Part shown: positions 7,309 through 15,196 of the stretch, in pieces
How positions within the stretch are numbered: position 1 is the stretch's first letter
Layout: every line of letters starts with the position of its first letter
From: JBIKLM01 sp044375105
GTDB lineage: Bacteria > Planctomycetota > UBA1135 > GCA-002686595
Assembly (NCBI GenBank): GCA_044375105.1
Contig: JBILNK010000059.1
Span: 1 to 23,724, forward strand
DNA: 23,724 bases
Direction of reading: 5' to 3'
Program-made: the position numbers and the translations under genes
The notes under the pieces: generated by a model
Databases searched by the model: none
What the model was told of the DNA's origin: nothing
Seen by the model: only the letters and a program-made list of their open reading frames with translations

Positions 7309-8493
7309 TTGGCGAACTCCACCCAGAACCCCAAGGCTCCGCGCCGGGCGATCTCGACCTGGGAGCTGGACGACTTCTTCCGCGGCATCCGGCGGCAGAT
7401 CGTGGCCAACGAAGAGGCCTTCGAGCGCGGGCAGCTGGCCGCGGCGCTGCCCGAGACCAGCGCCTGGCCGGAGTCGCACCCCTCGATCAGCGCGGCCTAC
7501 CGGCGCCTGCAGCGCGCCGCGCGCCTGGAGCCCGCGGAATACCGCAGCCGCGCCGTGCATGCGCTTTTGGCCACCACGCGCACCGAATTGTTCGAACTGC
7601 CGCGGCGCTTCGAAGCGCGGCCGGTCGATTTCCGGGGGCATGCCAGCGCGACGCCTCCGGCCGATCCGCGCGGCGAGCTCGAGCTCGGCGCGTCCGCGCT
7701 GCAGCGCTGCCTGCCGGGCCTGGCCGTGCGCAGCCACCGCGGCGAGGTTTACCTGCGCCTGGATCAGGTACTGGCGGTGCGGCGCTGGGGCATCGGCTTC
7801 CTGATCGAAGACGCGGCCGTTTCGGACGCCCTGACGAGCGCGGTGGCGCACCACGCCGCCGACCAGCTGGCCTATGCGCTCTGCGGGGTGGAGAAGGTCC
7901 AGGTGCGCCTAGAGGCACGCGGCCTGGGGGCCGGCATCGAGCTGGTGCCGCCGCGCGAAGGCCGCGGCTTCGAGCAGCTCCTGTGCGACATCCTGAACGA
8001 GCACTACCCCTGCGCCCGCCAGGCCCCGCTGTACGAGGATTTCTTCGAAAAGACCGACCTGCGCCTGCATGTGCGCGGGCTCTCGCGGCGGCGCGGAGCG
8101 CGGGCCCAGGTCACGCGCACGACCGAGCCGGCCGCCCACGCCCAAAAGCTGGCCCAGATCCACAATCTGGAGGAATTCGTGATCCTCTCGCCCCTGACGC
8201 TGGCCCGCGCCTTCTGCCGCGAGCAGGCCGAGCTCGGCCTCGGGGACGCCGAAGTGCGCCAATTCTGGCATTGCCTCCCGGACCTGCCTTCCACGGAGGA
8301 GGACCTGGCCTTCCTGCTGCGCGCCATGCTGCTGCGGGCCCTCGACCAGCCCTTCAGCGGCCCGCGCGGCCCCCTGGCGGCGGTTCCCGAGCCGGTGCGG
8401 CTCTTGCTGCAAAGCTACGCCGCCGTGAGCAGCCGGCGCACCACCGAGCAATTGCGGGCGCGTCTGAGGGCCCAGCAAGCCGAAACCGCCTAG
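7309..8493 (+). CDS. Conserved-looking protein of unknown function, 394 aa
   Basis: I do not recognise a family. The frame has an upstream stop at 7288-7290, and TTG 7309 is the only start codon before the protein-like sequence begins (ISTWELDDFFRGIRRQI). The ATG at 7296 is in another frame. The product is soluble, with no signal peptide or membrane segment, and mixes charged amphipathic helices with Leu-rich stretches. Notable local sequences are YRRLQRAARLEPAEYRSRAVHALL (64-87 region), LRLDQVLAVRRWGIGFLIED, ELLCDILNEHYPC-like text near 225-235 and LEEFVILSPLTLARAFCREQ near 285-305. Codon bias matches the neighbours and confirms coding. It is transcribed away from the methyltransferase/hemH run; a shared control region is the only hint of a functional link. 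Confidence 0.75.
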   Translation: MANSTQNPKAPRRAISTWELDDFFRGIRRQIVANEEAFERGQLAAALPETSAWPESHPSISAAYRRLQRAARLEPAEYRSRAVHALLATTRTELFELPRRFEARPVDFRGHASATPPADPRGELELGASALQRCLPGLAVRSHRGEVYLRLDQVLAVRRWGIGFLIEDAAVSDALTSAVAHHAADQLAYALCGVEKVQVRLEARGLGAGIELVPPREGRGFEQLLCDILNEHYPCARQAPLYEDFFEKTDLRLHVRGLSRRRGARAQVTRTTEPAAHAQKLAQIHNLEEFVILSPLTLARAFCREQAELGLGDAEVRQFWHCLPDLPSTEEDLAFLLRAMLLRALDQPFSGPRGPLAAVPEPVRLLLQSYAAVSSRRTTEQLRARLRAQQAETA

Positions 8494-8545
8494 GGCCGCG
8501 CGCGGCGGCGCCGGGCCGGCGCGGACGATTCGCAGCCCCCACCCA

Positions 8546-8563
8546 CGGCGCTGTGCAGCGCCG
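8546..8563. terminator. Short GC-rich stem-loop after the unknown gene
   Basis: CGGCGCT (8546-8552), loop GTGC, AGCGCCG (8557-8563): a perfect 7-bp stem 53 bases after the stop at 8493. There is no T-run, so intrinsic termination is uncertain. Confidence 0.4.
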
Positions 8564-8620
8564 GGACGCGGCTTCCGGCACCGGCGGCCCGGCAGGCCCC
8601 AGAAATCTCGGCGCCCCTGC

Positions 8621-8626
8621 TACGTT
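8621..8626 (+). promoter_or_regulatory. Candidate -10 element (TACGTT) close to the start codon
   Basis: TACGTT fits a TAnnnT pattern and lies eight bases before ATG 8635, the only TA step in a GC-rich spacer. If used, the transcript would be nearly leaderless. No -35 match is visible at the usual spacing. Confidence 0.3.
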
Positions 8627-8634
8627 GCTGCCCC

Positions 8635-11595
8635 ATGGCCCGTCCGACCCCCAAAGCCACCTTGGCCCTGCTGGCGTTGCTGCTGGCCGGCGCCGCAGCC
8701 CTCGGACTGCTCCTGTTCGGGGGCGGTCCGCGTCCCTCCGATCCCGCCGCGGGCCTGTCCAAGTCCGCGGGCGCCGGAGCGCCGACCGACGGCGCAGCGG
8801 CCGAGCTGGCCGGCGCTCAGGGCCCGGCGGCCGAGGCCTCGGCTCCGGCGCTCGGTGAGCGCCAAGCGGCCGGCCCGCGCGCGGCCCAGCCCAAATCCGC
8901 CAGCGCCCCGCGCTCGGCCAACAAAGCGGGCCCGCGGGTGCTGGGCCGCGTGCTCGGCCCCGGCGGCCGGCCGGTGGCGGATGCGCAGGTGCAGCTCGAG
9001 CGCGGCGAACCGGCCCTGGCCTTGGTGCCGGCCCTGGGCGCCGCGACCCGCGAGACCACGCGCACCGACGCCTTCGGCCAGTTCAGCCTGCCGGCCAAAC
9101 CGAGCGCGCTGGTCCGCTTCCGGGTCGAAGCGGAGGGCTACCTCGACTTCGAACTGCCCGAGTTCACGCTGCCGGCGGATCTGCGGCTGCCGCTCGAGGA
9201 TTTCGTGCTCTCGCCCGCGGCGGTGCTGCATGGCTCGGTCGTCGACGCCCGCGGTCAGGCCCTGGCGGGTGCCAAGCTGTACCGCGATCGCAATTCCTTC
9301 AATTTCATGGGCAAGCGCCCCGCCGAGGCCACCACGGACGAGCGCGGCCTCTTCGAGCTGGCGGACCAGCCCCTCGGCGAATGGCTGCTGCGCGTGGAAG
9401 CCGAGGGCTATCCGCCGCGCCTGTTCCGGGGACGCATCGACCAGCCCGGGCGCCTGGCCCAGGCCCTGCGGCTCGAGCTGCCGATCCCAGCTCAGATCGC
9501 CGGCCAGGCCCTGGGCGTGCCCGAGAGCCAGTTGAACCGCGTGCGCGTGCGCGCCCAGCCCAAGGGCGCCAGCGGCCCCTGGGACCTCGAGCGCGTGTCC
9601 ACGGCCGACCTGGCCGCGGACGGCAGCTTCGTGCTCGACACCCTGGATCCCGGCATCGAATACGAGCTGGTGCTGCTGCCCGCCTCGGACGACCCGATCT
9701 CGATGACCGGCATGGCCGGCCTGCGCTCGGAGCCCAGCGTGGTGGCGGCGGGCAGCAAAGCCGCCGTGCTGCGCTACCTCAAGGGCGCCGAGGTGCGTCT
9801 GCAGGCGATCGACAAACAAAGCCGCCAGCCGATCGAGAACTTCAGCGTGGTGATGGGCGCCAGCTTCGCCCTGGCGCCGCTGGCCGGGCGCGACGGCCAG
9901 CCCCTGCGCTTCCACCCGGAGGGCCGGGCGGTGTTCGAGGACGTGCACCCGCCGGCGATCGAGATGGGCTCCGAGCAGCGCTGGCGCCTGCGCGTGGATG
10001 CGCCCGGGTACGTCTCCGGACGCCGCGAAGGCTTCGAGGTGCCCGAGCGCGGGCAGGTCGATCTGGGCCAGATCGAGCTGGCCCAGGCGCCGATCGTGAC
10101 CGTCCGCGTGGTCGACGCGCAGAGCGGCAAGCCCGTGCGCTCCGCCCAGGTGCGCTTGACGCGCGCCAGCGCGATCCGCTCCGACGACGTGGACATGGAG
10201 CAGTTCCTGGGCGAGCCCTCGGCGCGCGATCGCACCGATGGCGAAGGCCAGGTGCGCCTGACCAGCTTCGCCGAGGAGCCCAGCCGTTTGACGGTGGTCA
10301 AGTCCGGCTATGCGACCCACGTCCAGGAGGGCCTGGTGGTGGGCCTCGAGGCCCGCGAGGTGCTGGTGCAGCTGTTCGAGGAGGGCGAGGTCGAGGTTTT
10401 GGTGCTGGACAGCGATCAGCGCCCGGTGCGCGGGGCCTTCATCGAACGCGAGCGTTTGGAGGATCCCGAAGACAAGGCCGGCGAGCGCGCGGACGGCGCC
10501 GGGCGCGCGCTGTTCCGCAAACTGGTGGCCGGTGCCCACCGCTTCCGTCTGCGGGATTTCCGCACGGACTTCGTCATCGAGGGGGGCCCTCCTGGCGAGC
10601 AGCAGCAGGCCGGCGAGTGGCGCGAGGTCCAGGTCGCCTCCGGCGGCAAGAGCCGCCTGACCCTGGTGCGGCCGGCGCGCAGCGAACTCGAAGTGCTGGT
10701 GCGCTCGAAGGGCCGCGGGGCCAACGACATCTCGGTGCGCCTCCATAGGCTGGCTCCCGGGGCCGATCGGGCGGCCCTCGAGGAGCAGATCCGCAGCGGC
10801 CAGAGCAGCGCCTCCGAAAGCGAGAACACCGACGCCGGCGGGCGGGCCCTGTTCGAAAGCATCGAGCGCGGCGAATACATCGTGGCCGTGCGGCCCAAGC
10901 GCGTGAACCTGCCCCAGCTGCTGCCGATCGAGCTCGACCAGCCCAAAGAGAGCCTGAGCTTCGACCTGCCCAGCGCCAGCGTCAGCGGTCGCGTGCTGGA
11001 CGACCAGGGCAATCCGGTGGCCGGGGCGCGGATCTCGATCGTGGCGGCCGGGGCGGGCAATCCGGGCGAGGGCGGCTCGCGGCGCTGGCGCGGTCGCCGG
11101 GACGACGCGATCACGGTCGACCTGGGCGGACAGGCCCCGATCGCCCCCGGCGAAACGGACGCCGAGGGCCGCTTCGAGCTGGACTCCCTGCCCGCCGGCG
11201 CGGAGCTGGTCGCCTGGGCCAACGGCAACTCGATCCTGCCGACCCGCAGCGAGCCGTTCTCCTTGGGCAGCGACGAGGCGCGCTCCGGCCTCGAGCTGCG
11301 CGCGGCGCGGGCGGGGCGCCTGCGGGTCGAATTGCAAGCGAGCGGCACGACCCGTCCCGGGTTGGCGCAGGGCGAGCTGCGCCGGCTGGACGGCGATGAA
11401 CAAGCGCAGCAGCAAAGCCGCAGCACCAGCAGCTTCGCCGGCCAGGCGCTCGAATTCGGATCCCTCCCGGCCGGGCGCTGGAAATTGACCGTGCGCGCCG
11501 GCTCCTGGCGCGATGAGGATCGCCCCGTGATCCATGAAGGCGAGGTCACGATCCAAGCTGGATCGGAGACCGAAGAGCGGGTGCGTCTGCCATGA
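8635..11595 (+). CDS. Membrane-anchored multi-domain protein with carboxypeptidase-regulatory-like repeats
   Basis: Product of 986 residues. An N-terminal hydrophobic segment (about 8-29) acts as signal anchor, followed by an Ala/Pro/Gly-rich linker to about 100. The rest is a chain of beta-sandwich units of the carboxypeptidase-regulatory-like type, recognisable by the pattern G-x-V-x-D-x-x-G-x-P-V-x-x-A ... T-D-x-x-G-x-F. Clear copies begin near residue 101 (GRVLGPGGRPVADAQV), 197 (GSVVDARGQALAGAK), 488 (VRVVDAQSGKPVRSAQV) and 781 (GRVLDDQGNPVAGARI); others between are more diverged. No catalytic domain is visible. In this family the repeats serve as structural, ligand- or surface-binding modules on the outside of the cytoplasmic membrane (inference). 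The stop overlaps the start of the VOC gene as ATGA. Confidence 0.9.
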   Translation: MARPTPKATLALLALLLAGAAALGLLLFGGGPRPSDPAAGLSKSAGAGAPTDGAAAELAGAQGPAAEASAPALGERQAAGPRAAQPKSASAPRSANKAGPRVLGRVLGPGGRPVADAQVQLERGEPALALVPALGAATRETTRTDAFGQFSLPAKPSALVRFRVEAEGYLDFELPEFTLPADLRLPLEDFVLSPAAVLHGSVVDARGQALAGAKLYRDRNSFNFMGKRPAEATTDERGLFELADQPLGEWLLRVEAEGYPPRLFRGRIDQPGRLAQALRLELPIPAQIAGQALGVPESQLNRVRVRAQPKGASGPWDLERVSTADLAADGSFVLDTLDPGIEYELVLLPASDDPISMTGMAGLRSEPSVVAAGSKAAVLRYLKGAEVRLQAIDKQSRQPIENFSVVMGASFALAPLAGRDGQPLRFHPEGRAVFEDVHPPAIEMGSEQRWRLRVDAPGYVSGRREGFEVPERGQVDLGQIELAQAPIVTVRVVDAQSGKPVRSAQVRLTRASAIRSDDVDMEQFLGEPSARDRTDGEGQVRLTSFAEEPSRLTVVKSGYATHVQEGLVVGLEAREVLVQLFEEGEVEVLVLDSDQRPVRGAFIERERLEDPEDKAGERADGAGRALFRKLVAGAHRFRLRDFRTDFVIEGGPPGEQQQAGEWREVQVASGGKSRLTLVRPARSELEVLVRSKGRGANDISVRLHRLAPGADRAALEEQIRSGQSSASESENTDAGGRALFESIERGEYIVAVRPKRVNLPQLLPIELDQPKESLSFDLPSASVSGRVLDDQGNPVAGARISIVAAGAGNPGEGGSRRWRGRRDDAITVDLGGQAPIAPGETDAEGRFELDSLPAGAELVAWANGNSILPTRSEPFSLGSDEARSGLELRAARAGRLRVELQASGTTRPGLAQGELRRLDGDEQAQQQSRSTSSFAGQALEFGSLPAGRWKLTVRAGSWRDEDRPVIHEGEVTIQAGSETEERVRLP

Positions 11596-11972
11596 GCGCA
11601 CCGGCGGGATCCCTGGGCTGGCTGGATCTGACCGTGGCCGACCCGGATCGGCTGCTCGAGTTCTATCGCCGCGTGGTCGGATGGAAGTCCGAGCCCGTGG
11701 CCATGCAAGCTCCAGAGGGTCCCTACCAAGACCATCTGCTGCTCGACGACGCAGGCCGCCCGGTGGCCGGCCTGTGCCACGCCCGCGGAGCCAACCTGGG
11801 CGTCCCGCCGGTCTGGCTGGCCTACATCCACGTGGCGGACCTCGAGCGCGCCCTGGAAGCCGTGCGACAGGGCGGCGGCCGGTTGCTGCATGGGCCCCGC
11901 GGCGCCGGCGGGGGCCGCATGGCGGTGATCCAGGACCCCTCCGGAGCCCACCTGGCCCTCTACCAGGCCTGA
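11592..11972 (+). CDS. VOC superfamily (glyoxalase/bleomycin-resistance-like) protein
   Basis: Product of 126 residues with one vicinal-oxygen-chelate fold: LGWLDLTVADPDRLLEFYRRVVGW (8-31) is the typical first beta-alpha unit and AYIHVADLERALEAVRQGGGRLLHGP (77-102) with MAVIQDPSGAHLALYQ (109-124) the second. Metal ligands are not certain: His80 of the IHV strand and an acidic residue near the C-terminus are candidates. The family includes dioxygenases, glyoxalases and binding proteins, so the substrate cannot be named. The start codon overlaps the upstream stop (ATGA), so translation is coupled to the large repeat protein. The pairing of a cytoplasmic VOC protein with an exported repeat protein is unexplained. 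Confidence 0.88.
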   Translation: MSAPAGSLGWLDLTVADPDRLLEFYRRVVGWKSEPVAMQAPEGPYQDHLLLDDAGRPVAGLCHARGANLGVPPVWLAYIHVADLERALEAVRQGGGRLLHGPRGAGGGRMAVIQDPSGAHLALYQA

Positions 11973-12038
11973 GCGGCGGAGCGGCTGGGCAGGAACCGCT
12001 AGGCAAGGACGGATCTCGGGCTGCGACCGAGCGGTCTC

Positions 12039-12059
12039 ACCGCCCCGGGGCCGGTTTTT
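12039..12059 (+). terminator. Weak candidate rho-independent terminator
   Basis: ACCG (12039-12042) and CGGT (12052-12055) flank the self-complementary CCCCGGGG, and five T residues follow (12055-12059). The stem is short; the position 66 bases after the VOC stop is what makes it plausible. Confidence 0.35.
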
Positions 12060-12267
12060 CGAGTTCCCATCCCACGGGCGCCGGGCAGCCCGTGTTCCCG
12101 CTGCGCGCGCGCCGCTGGGCACGTCTTCGAGCGGCCCCGGGCCCGAATTCCGGTCGCGAACGGACCCGCGGCTTCCCGCTGCCCCCCCGGGCCGGGACGG
12201 ACGCTCAGCCGCCGCTCGGCAGGCTGTTTCCGCCACCGGCCCGGTCACGCCGGGCGCGGACCTGGCC

Positions 12268-12273
12268 TAGATT
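12268..12273 (+). promoter_or_regulatory. Candidate -10 element (TAGATT) five bases before msrA
   Basis: TAGATT matches four of six bases of TATAAT and is separated from ATG 12279 by only GCGCC. This spacing would put transcription initiation on or near the start codon, giving a leaderless mRNA. No -35 sequence is evident. Confidence 0.4.
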
Positions 12274-12278
12274 GCGCC

Positions 12279-12998
12279 ATGCCCATGACCCGCCTCCTGT
12301 CGGCCCTGCCCGCCCTGCTGCTCTGCGCCTGCCAGGACAGCGCGCCCCGGACCCCGGCCAGCCCCGCGCCGCTGCCCCCGACCGGCTCGGCGCCGACCTC
12401 CAACCCGACGGAGCCGACGCCCGCCGCACCGCCCAGCCCCGCCGCCAACGCAGAGACCTCCATGAGCGCCCCGTCCCCCGCCGCCGGATCCTCCCCGTCC
12501 CTGGCCACCTTCGGCGCCGGCTGCTTCTGGTGCGTCGAAGCGGTGCTCGAACAGCTCGACGGCGTGCTCGACGTGAGCTCCGGCTACATGGGCGGCAGCG
12601 AGCGCCCGACCTACCGCCAGGTCTGCACCGGCTTGACCCCCTTCGCCGAGGTCGTGCAGGTCGAGTTCGACCCCGCCAAGATCTCCTACGCGACCCTGCT
12701 GGAGTGGTTCTGGGTGCTGCACGACCCGACCACCCTGAACCGCCAGGGCGCCGACGTGGGGCCCCAATACCGCTCGGTGATCTTCGCCCACGGCGACGAG
12801 CAGCGCGCCACCGCCGAGGCCTCGAAACGGGCCGCCCAAGCGGACTTCAAGAGCCCGATCGTGACCGAGATCGCCGCGGCGATGGAATTCTTCCCCGCCG
12901 AGGAATACCACCAGGACTACTATCGGAGCAACAAGAGCCAGGGCTATTGCCGCGCGGTGATCGCGCCCAAGCTCAAGAAGCTCGAGCTGCAGTATTGA
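12279..12998 (+). CDS. msrA: Peptide methionine-(S)-sulfoxide reductase, lipoprotein form
   Basis: Product of 239 residues. The N-terminus carries a signal peptide with a lipobox-like LCAC (Cys18), then a Pro/Ala/Ser-rich tether to about residue 73, so the enzyme is probably anchored in the envelope. The catalytic domain begins LATFGAGCFWCVEAVL (75-90): Cys82 of GCFWC is the nucleophile that reduces methionine-S-sulfoxide in proteins. The substrate-binding features GYMGG (97-101), YRQVCTG, EVVQVEFDP, LHDPTTLNRQGADVGPQYRS, EEYHQDY and the C-terminal GYC element with a possible resolving cysteine are all present. The role is repair of oxidised methionine outside the cytoplasm. A second in-frame ATG at codon 3 (12285) does not change the signal peptide. 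The reductant partner is not in the window. Confidence 0.96.
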   Translation: MPMTRLLSALPALLLCACQDSAPRTPASPAPLPPTGSAPTSNPTEPTPAAPPSPAANAETSMSAPSPAAGSSPSLATFGAGCFWCVEAVLEQLDGVLDVSSGYMGGSERPTYRQVCTGLTPFAEVVQVEFDPAKISYATLLEWFWVLHDPTTLNRQGADVGPQYRSVIFAHGDEQRATAEASKRAAQADFKSPIVTEIAAAMEFFPAEEYHQDYYRSNKSQGYCRAVIAPKLKKLELQY

Positions 12999-13047
12999 TC
13001 ACCGCTGCGGACCGCTTGGAGCGGATTCAGCGCGCTACACCGATCCA

Positions 13048-13068
13048 GGGCGCCCCGAGCGGGCGCCC
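13048..13068. terminator. Stem-loop between convergent msrA and lipoprotein genes
   Basis: GGGCGCCC (13048-13055), loop CGAGC, GGGCGCCC (13061-13068). It lies midway between the stops at 12998 (plus) and 13129 (minus). It has a perfect 8-bp stem but no T-run. Confidence 0.45.
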
Positions 13069-13128
13069 GCGGCCGGCGGCGCCGAGGCCTCTGTCAGGCG
13101 GAATCATCCGCGGCGCCCGAGGGCCCGC

Positions 13129-14130
13129 TCAAGGCGCGAGGCGCACGTACACGCCGGTGTATTCGATCCAGGAGCCGTCCGGGCGCACGTGGGTCAGGGG
13201 GAACGCCAAACCGCCCGCGGGATAGGGCTCGCTGTGCACCATCGAGCCGCCCGAAACGGTTGGCGGCACGGTCGCGCCCTGCACGGAGGCCTCGCTGGCG
13301 GCCGGCGCCGGCCGCACTCCCCACTCGCTGGTCATGATCCAGTGGGAATCGGCCAGGTACAGCCGCAGGCGGGCTTGGGCCTCTTCGGCGGCCTGCAGGG
13401 ACCGAGCCGATTCCAGCGATTCCATGGCGTCCGCCGCGGTTTCCGCGGCAGCCCCCGCGGAGGGCGCGCCGCCGGCAGCCAGCTCCTCCGGGCTTTCGGA
13501 TTCGAGATCACTGGCGCGGCGCACGTCGATGCGGCGGGCCACGACGCCGTCGGGCGGCGCGCCGACGATGCCCTGGTCAGCCAAGCGCAGATCCGGATCG
13601 AGCGCCAGCGCGTAGGGCAGGAACAGCCAGACCGCATCGTCCAAGAACAGCTCGCGCAGCTCGCTCCAGGCGTCGTCGAGCTGGGGCCCGGGCTCGCCGG
13701 GCAGATGGTCGAGGGGCCAGGCCAGGAACGGCTCGCCCAGCAGGTCGCCGGGCAGCACCAGCCAGGTCCAGCGCTCGCGCGGCGCGTGGATCCAGGTGCG
13801 CTCGCCCACCAGGATCGGGCCCTCCGAGGTCGGCCGCCATTCGCGCCGCGTGAATTGCACGGTGTCGACCCGCGGCCAGGTCTCGATGCCGTAGGCCAGG
13901 CCGATGCGCGCGCGCCAGGGGTCGGGGCCGTCGGGATCGAGGCGCAGGACCTGGCTGCGGCAGCCGGACAGGGCGAACAAGGCTGCGCCGGAGCACAGCA
14001 CGGCGCCCAGGCGGCGCAGAGCTGCGCGTTGGGCTCCTGCCAACGTGGCGCCCCGTCCCGCCGCAACGGGGGGCGCCGCGGGCAACTGCCCGGCAACGGG
14101 AGCGGGGCCGCTCGCAAGAACGGGCTTCAT
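13129..14130 (-). CDS. Lipoprotein of unknown function downstream of pdxA
   Basis: Product of 333 residues if started at ATG 14130, which overlaps the pdxA stop as ATGA. The lipobox LSGC gives lipidated Cys57, but the stretch before it is unusually long for a signal peptide; TTG 14043 (codon 30) would give a normal 27-residue signal, so that start deserves weight. The mature N-terminal part contains a Trp-rich region (REWRPTSEG, ERTWIHAPRERWTWLVLPGD, DDAVWLFLPYALALDPDLRL) that looks like a beta-rich lipid- or polymer-handling domain, but I recognise no family. Residues about 215-255 are acidic, Ala-rich and helical, and the C-terminal part (ADSHWIMTSEWGVRPAP, FPLTHVRPDGSWIEYTGVYVRL) again looks beta. 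It is probably co-expressed with pdxA, without an obvious biochemical link. Confidence 0.75.
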   Translation of the reverse strand: MKPVLASGPAPVAGQLPAAPPVAAGRGATLAGAQRAALRRLGAVLCSGAALFALSGCRSQVLRLDPDGPDPWRARIGLAYGIETWPRVDTVQFTRREWRPTSEGPILVGERTWIHAPRERWTWLVLPGDLLGEPFLAWPLDHLPGEPGPQLDDAWSELRELFLDDAVWLFLPYALALDPDLRLADQGIVGAPPDGVVARRIDVRRASDLESESPEELAAGGAPSAGAAAETAADAMESLESARSLQAAEEAQARLRLYLADSHWIMTSEWGVRPAPAASEASVQGATVPPTVSGGSMVHSEPYPAGGLAFPLTHVRPDGSWIEYTGVYVRLAP

Positions 14131-15161
14131 CGGACAGCGGAAAGGGCGCCGGCGCCGCGGCTCGCGCGCACCCAGCGCGCGGCTTCGAGCACCGCCGCCA
14201 GCAGGTTCTGCTCGCTGGCGACGCCGCGGCCGGCGATGTCGAAGGCCGTGCCGTGGGCGGGCGAAAAGCGCAGGTAGGGCAGGCCCAAGAGCAGCGTCAA
14301 GCCGCCCAGGGGATCGGCCAGCTTGACCGGGATGAAGGCCTGGTCGTGGTAGAGGGCCAAGACCGCGTCGAAGCGGCCCTGGCTGGCGCGCAGGAAGACC
14401 GTGTCCGGCGACTCCGGCCCGGCCACGTCGAGGCCGCGCTGGCGCAGGCGCTCGAGGGCCGGCGCGATCAGCTCCTGCTCCTCGCTGCCGAGCAATCCGT
14501 TTTCGCCGGCGTGCGGATTGAGGCCGGCGCAGGCCAGGCGCGGCCGCGGGATGCCGAAGCGCGCGAGCTCGCGCGCCAGGAGCTCGAGGTGCGCCGCGAT
14601 GCGCTCGCCGTCGAGGCGCTCGATGGCCCGCTTGAGCGGCATGTGGCGCGTCAGCAGCAAGACCCGCAGCCGCCCGGCGATGGCCAGCATCTCGACCGGC
14701 GTGCCGCACCAGCGCCCGAGCAGCTCGGTCTGCCCCTCGACGCGCTCCCCGGCCAGGTGCAGGGCCGCTTTGTTGACCGGCGCGGTGACCAGCGCATCCA
14801 CCTGCCGCGCCAGGCTGAGCTCATGCCCGACCCGCAGCGCGCCCAAGGCCGCGCTCCCGCCCGCGGCGCTGGCCACGGCCAGCGGCACCGGGCCAGCCCC
14901 TTCGGTGGCCAATCCCAGCGCTTCACCCGGCTGCGCCAGGGCCGCCTCGCGGGCCCCCGGCCCCTCGAACAGCGCCATCCCCGCGGGCGCTAGCTCCCGC
15001 AAGACCGCGGCCGGACCGAGCACGACCAGCTGCGCCTGCCCGCGCCACTCCCCGCGCCGGAGCAGCTTGCCGACGATCTCCGGACCGATGCCCGCCGGAT
15101 CGCCGCAGGTCAGCGCCAGCCGGGGAATGCCGCGCTCCGGCTCGTGGGGCGGATTGGCCAT
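14127..15161 (-). CDS. pdxA: 4-hydroxythreonine-4-phosphate dehydrogenase
   Basis: Product of 344 residues that oxidises 4-phosphohydroxy-L-threonine with NAD(P)+ in the DXP-dependent route to pyridoxal phosphate. Signatures are LALTCGDPAGIGPEI (15-29), ALVTAPVNKAAL (123-134), TRHMPLKRAI (171-180) with His173, GLNPHAGENGLLG (213-225) with His217, and ALYHDQAFIPVK (269-280) with His272. The three histidines correspond to the divalent-metal ligands of the family. The usual GHTE motif reads GQTE here (143-146). Later FSPAHGTAFDIAG (299-311) is also typical. The related PdxA2 group (for example erythronate-type dehydrogenases) cannot be fully excluded. The start ATG is six bases behind a CATAGT hexamer, and the stop overlaps the next gene. 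A PLP-dependent enzyme is encoded 2.8 kb away, but PLP use is too common to imply a link. Confidence 0.94.
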   Translation of the reverse strand: MANPPHEPERGIPRLALTCGDPAGIGPEIVGKLLRRGEWRGQAQLVVLGPAAVLRELAPAGMALFEGPGAREAALAQPGEALGLATEGAGPVPLAVASAAGGSAALGALRVGHELSLARQVDALVTAPVNKAALHLAGERVEGQTELLGRWCGTPVEMLAIAGRLRVLLLTRHMPLKRAIERLDGERIAAHLELLARELARFGIPRPRLACAGLNPHAGENGLLGSEEQELIAPALERLRQRGLDVAGPESPDTVFLRASQGRFDAVLALYHDQAFIPVKLADPLGGLTLLLGLPYLRFSPAHGTAFDIAGRGVASEQNLLAAVLEAARWVRASRGAGALSAVR

Positions 15162-15167
15162 GCCCCC

Positions 15168-15196
15168 ACTATGGTCCGACCGGGGCCCGCTGCAAA
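15168..15196 (-). promoter_or_regulatory. Candidate sigma-70-like promoter of pdxA
   Basis: On the minus strand TTTGCA (15196-15191) and CATAGT (15173-15168) are separated by exactly 17 bases and each matches four of six consensus bases. The -10 ends six bases before ATG 15161, so the transcript would have almost no leader. This is the best-supported promoter in the window. Confidence 0.5.

Larger units (their letters stand above)
11973..12278. other. Gene-free interval between the VOC and msrA genes
   Basis: 306 bases with no frame showing native codon bias. It contains a weak hairpin followed by a T-run near 12039-12059, a short palindrome GACCGAGCGGTC (12025-12036) and the candidate msrA promoter at its right end. 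I see nothing else in it. Confidence 0.6.

Noticed and set aside
7227..8858. Frame starting near ATG 7296 as the true product divergent from the methyltransferase
   Set aside because: Its translation is Arg/Pro/Gly-rich with no order, while the frame starting at TTG 7309 shows balanced composition, native codon bias and a stop at a sensible place.
8620..12006. Open frame of more than 1100 codons on the minus strand opposite the large repeat protein
   Set aside because: It mirrors a real gene with repeat domains and coupled neighbour on the plus strand. Its translation is Gln/Ala/His/Arg-rich with no recognisable motif, the usual artefact of very GC-rich DNA.
13129..15161. A vitamin B6 operon with the lipoprotein as a pathway member
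   Set aside because: Only pdxA is a B6 gene here. The second gene is an exported lipoprotein without enzyme motifs, so the overlap shows co-expression, not pathway membership.
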